Positions 62,916 through 64,000 of a DNA stretch of 64,000 bases are shown piece by piece. The notes under the pieces were generated by a model. The model ran no database searches. It had not been told where the DNA came from and saw only the letters and a list, made by a program, of their open reading frames with translations. Position 1 is the first letter of the stretch. Each line of letters starts with the position of its first letter. A program made the position numbers and the translations under genes. Location of the stretch: the NCBI RefSeq assembly GCF_001444405.1, contig NZ_CP013188.1:558001-622000 (forward strand), in the 5' to 3' direction. Source of the DNA: Pseudoalteromonas phenolica (GTDB lineage Bacteria > Pseudomonadota > Gammaproteobacteria > Enterobacterales > Alteromonadaceae).

Positions 62916-64000
62916 TTATTTTATCTTTTGTAATTCAAATCGACCGGCAACAGTTAGTCCTGTCACGATTTTACCATCGAATTTAAAAACAAACTCATTG
63001 CCAGAAACAGCACTGATGAATTTCGAGGTGTTTTCCGGCACGAGCCTAGACGGCATTACGTCCCCCGGATTTTGAATTGCCACCTTACCTTCGTTCACGC
63101 TAATTTTAGAGATGAAGTCGCCGTTATAACCAATGTCAGTAAGTAGCAGGTATTCACCTTTATAGGCGTCTAGTTGTTGGGGGGTTAATGTGACAGGCTG
63201 AATGACAGTTTGCTCTAAGAATGCAACATCATAATGCTTAGATAATGTTGCCATAATTTCGTTGTTCAGTGTATTTGCGTTGTCACCGTTGGACATCACG
63301 ACAAAAGCATCGCCTTTATTTACTAACGCTTTAAAGTCATTTGTGAAACCAAGGTTTTTTCCTCCGTGTCCGAATGCAAGTTGTCCATCAACGTCCATTA
63401 ATGCAGGGCCTAGGCCCCAATCATTTTTATGTTTGGTAAACATGGCTTGTACGGTTTCTTTTTGCAAAATACCATCTTTCTTACCGTTCATAATGGCTTG
63501 CATATGAGCGGCATACTTTAAAATATCAGTTGGGGTTGTCCAAAGACCAGCTGCTGGTTTTTCAGGGTAATCATTGAATACTGCTGAATGCATATTGCCA
63601 CCACCATCAAATGCAGCGCTGGCTCGTGTCTTAAGATCATTTGGTAATGTATGTGCATAGGTGCTGTTCAGCATCCCCATAGGTTTTAAGATGTTTGCAT
63701 CGGTAAACTCAGCAAATGTCTGTCCGCTAATTTGCTCAACCAGTAACTGCATAACCGTGTAGCCACCACCAGAATAACGCCATTCAGAACCTGGCGTTAA
63801 TACAACTTCGACTTTAGCCGTGTTACCTTTACCATCTAAGACATCGATAGTTGAAGGAACGTTATCACCTGTTGAATAGCCGGGGAACCCGTGCACTGAT
63901 AACCCTGCGGTATGAGTGAGTAGCTGTCTAAGGGTGACAGGTGTTTCTTTAGATAGCTTAGCGCCAGTTAATTGATAACCTTTTAGGTATTTGTTTACAT
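62916..64000 (-). CDS. Beta-lactamase-fold serine hydrolase, 5' end outside window
   Basis: At least 361 codons of a class C beta-lactamase-like (PBP4*/esterase) protein. The frame continues in phase to the right edge, where TLRQLLTHTAGLSVHGFPGY is encoded, so the start and the catalytic SxxK motif lie beyond position 64000. Visible: YSGGGYTVMQLLVEQISG (tyrosine motif), a GLWTTPTDILKYA helix, and HGGKNLGFTNDF (HGG in place of the KTG triad). The C-terminal ~100 residues form a lipocalin-like small beta domain. Exact substrate unknown; peptidase or esterase are likelier than antibiotic hydrolysis. Confidence 0.85.
   Translation of the reverse strand, partial: VNKYLKGYQLTGAKLSKETPVTLRQLLTHTAGLSVHGFPGYSTGDNVPSTIDVLDGKGNTAKVEVVLTPGSEWRYSGGGYTVMQLLVEQISGQTFAEFTDANILKPMGMLNSTYAHTLPNDLKTRASAAFDGGGNMHSAVFNDYPEKPAAGLWTTPTDILKYAAHMQAIMNGKKDGILQKETVQAMFTKHKNDWGLGPALMDVDGQLAFGHGGKNLGFTNDFKALVNKGDAFVVMSNGDNANTLNNEIMATLSKHYDVAFLEQTVIQPVTLTPQQLDAYKGEYLLLTDIGYNGDFISKISVNEGKVAIQNPGDVMPSRLVPENTSKFISAVSGNEFVFKFDGKIVTGLTVAGRFELQKIK

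Noticed and set aside
62916..64000. True beta-lactamase giving antibiotic resistance.
   Set aside because: The motifs (YSGGG, HGG) and the added C-terminal domain fit the broad serine-hydrolase/esterase group better, and the catalytic SxxK is outside the window.

Overview
The window reads as chromosomal DNA of a marine gammaproteobacterium, most likely Pseudoalteromonas or a close alteromonad. Reasons: a long array of gene cassettes separated by ~100-bp lineage-type attC sites, two large TonB-dependent receptors, a TPR-sulfotransferase paired with one of them, a NemA/TetR pair and an mntP gene, all at moderate to low G+C. The genus is inferred from overall character; no ribosomal or housekeeping marker is present to fix it.

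Positions 1 to ~20.6 kb: distal part of a chromosomal (super)integron. About 35 cassettes lie head to tail, every clear cassette gene on the + strand, each followed by an attC with R'' (RYYYAAC) and R' (GTTRRRY) ends. The integrase and attI are not present and should lie to the left of position 1. Cassettes are mostly single small genes: exported proteins, lipoproteins, small membrane proteins, a GNAT acetyltransferase, an OLD-type ATPase/TOPRIM nuclease, an SDR, two identical Imm32-like proteins, two near-identical RraB-like proteins, a membrane-anchored look-alike of the RNase E S1 domain, and one cassette without a sense gene. Towards the right the attC sites decay, an IS110-family transposase remnant interrupts the array, and cassette boundaries fade by ~20.2 kb.

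Positions 20.6 to 21.4 kb: transition zone with two possible micro-ORFs and a remnant resembling the end of a LytTR regulator, closed by the terminator of the biosynthetic operon.

Positions 21.4 to 46.1 kb: a minus-strand operon for a hybrid trans-AT polyketide/nonribosomal peptide. In transcription order: a PfaD-type enoyl reductase, a free-standing malonyl acyltransferase, a NodU/CmcH-type carbamoyltransferase, and one 20.1-kb gene for a 6705-residue assembly line. I read it as KS-DH-KR-cMT-ACP / KS-KR-ACP / C-A-PCP / KS-KR-ACP / KS-KR-ACP-R. The A-domain code is nearly that for threonine, the third KR has lost its catalytic serine signature, and release is reductive. A carbamoylated, threonine-containing, aldehyde- or alcohol-terminated product is inferred. 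No phosphopantetheinyl transferase, exporter or regulator for it is visible here.

Positions 46.3 to 64 kb: ordinary chromosomal genes. These are a secreted alpha/beta hydrolase, a GNAT protein, a DUF3291 protein, the TonB receptor/TPR-sulfotransferase pair with abutting stop and start codons, mntP, a lipoprotein glycerophosphodiester phosphodiesterase, a small lipoprotein, a second TonB receptor, a large Ig-like lipoprotein, a TetR repressor divergent from nemA with three matching operators, and a beta-lactamase-fold hydrolase cut by the right edge.
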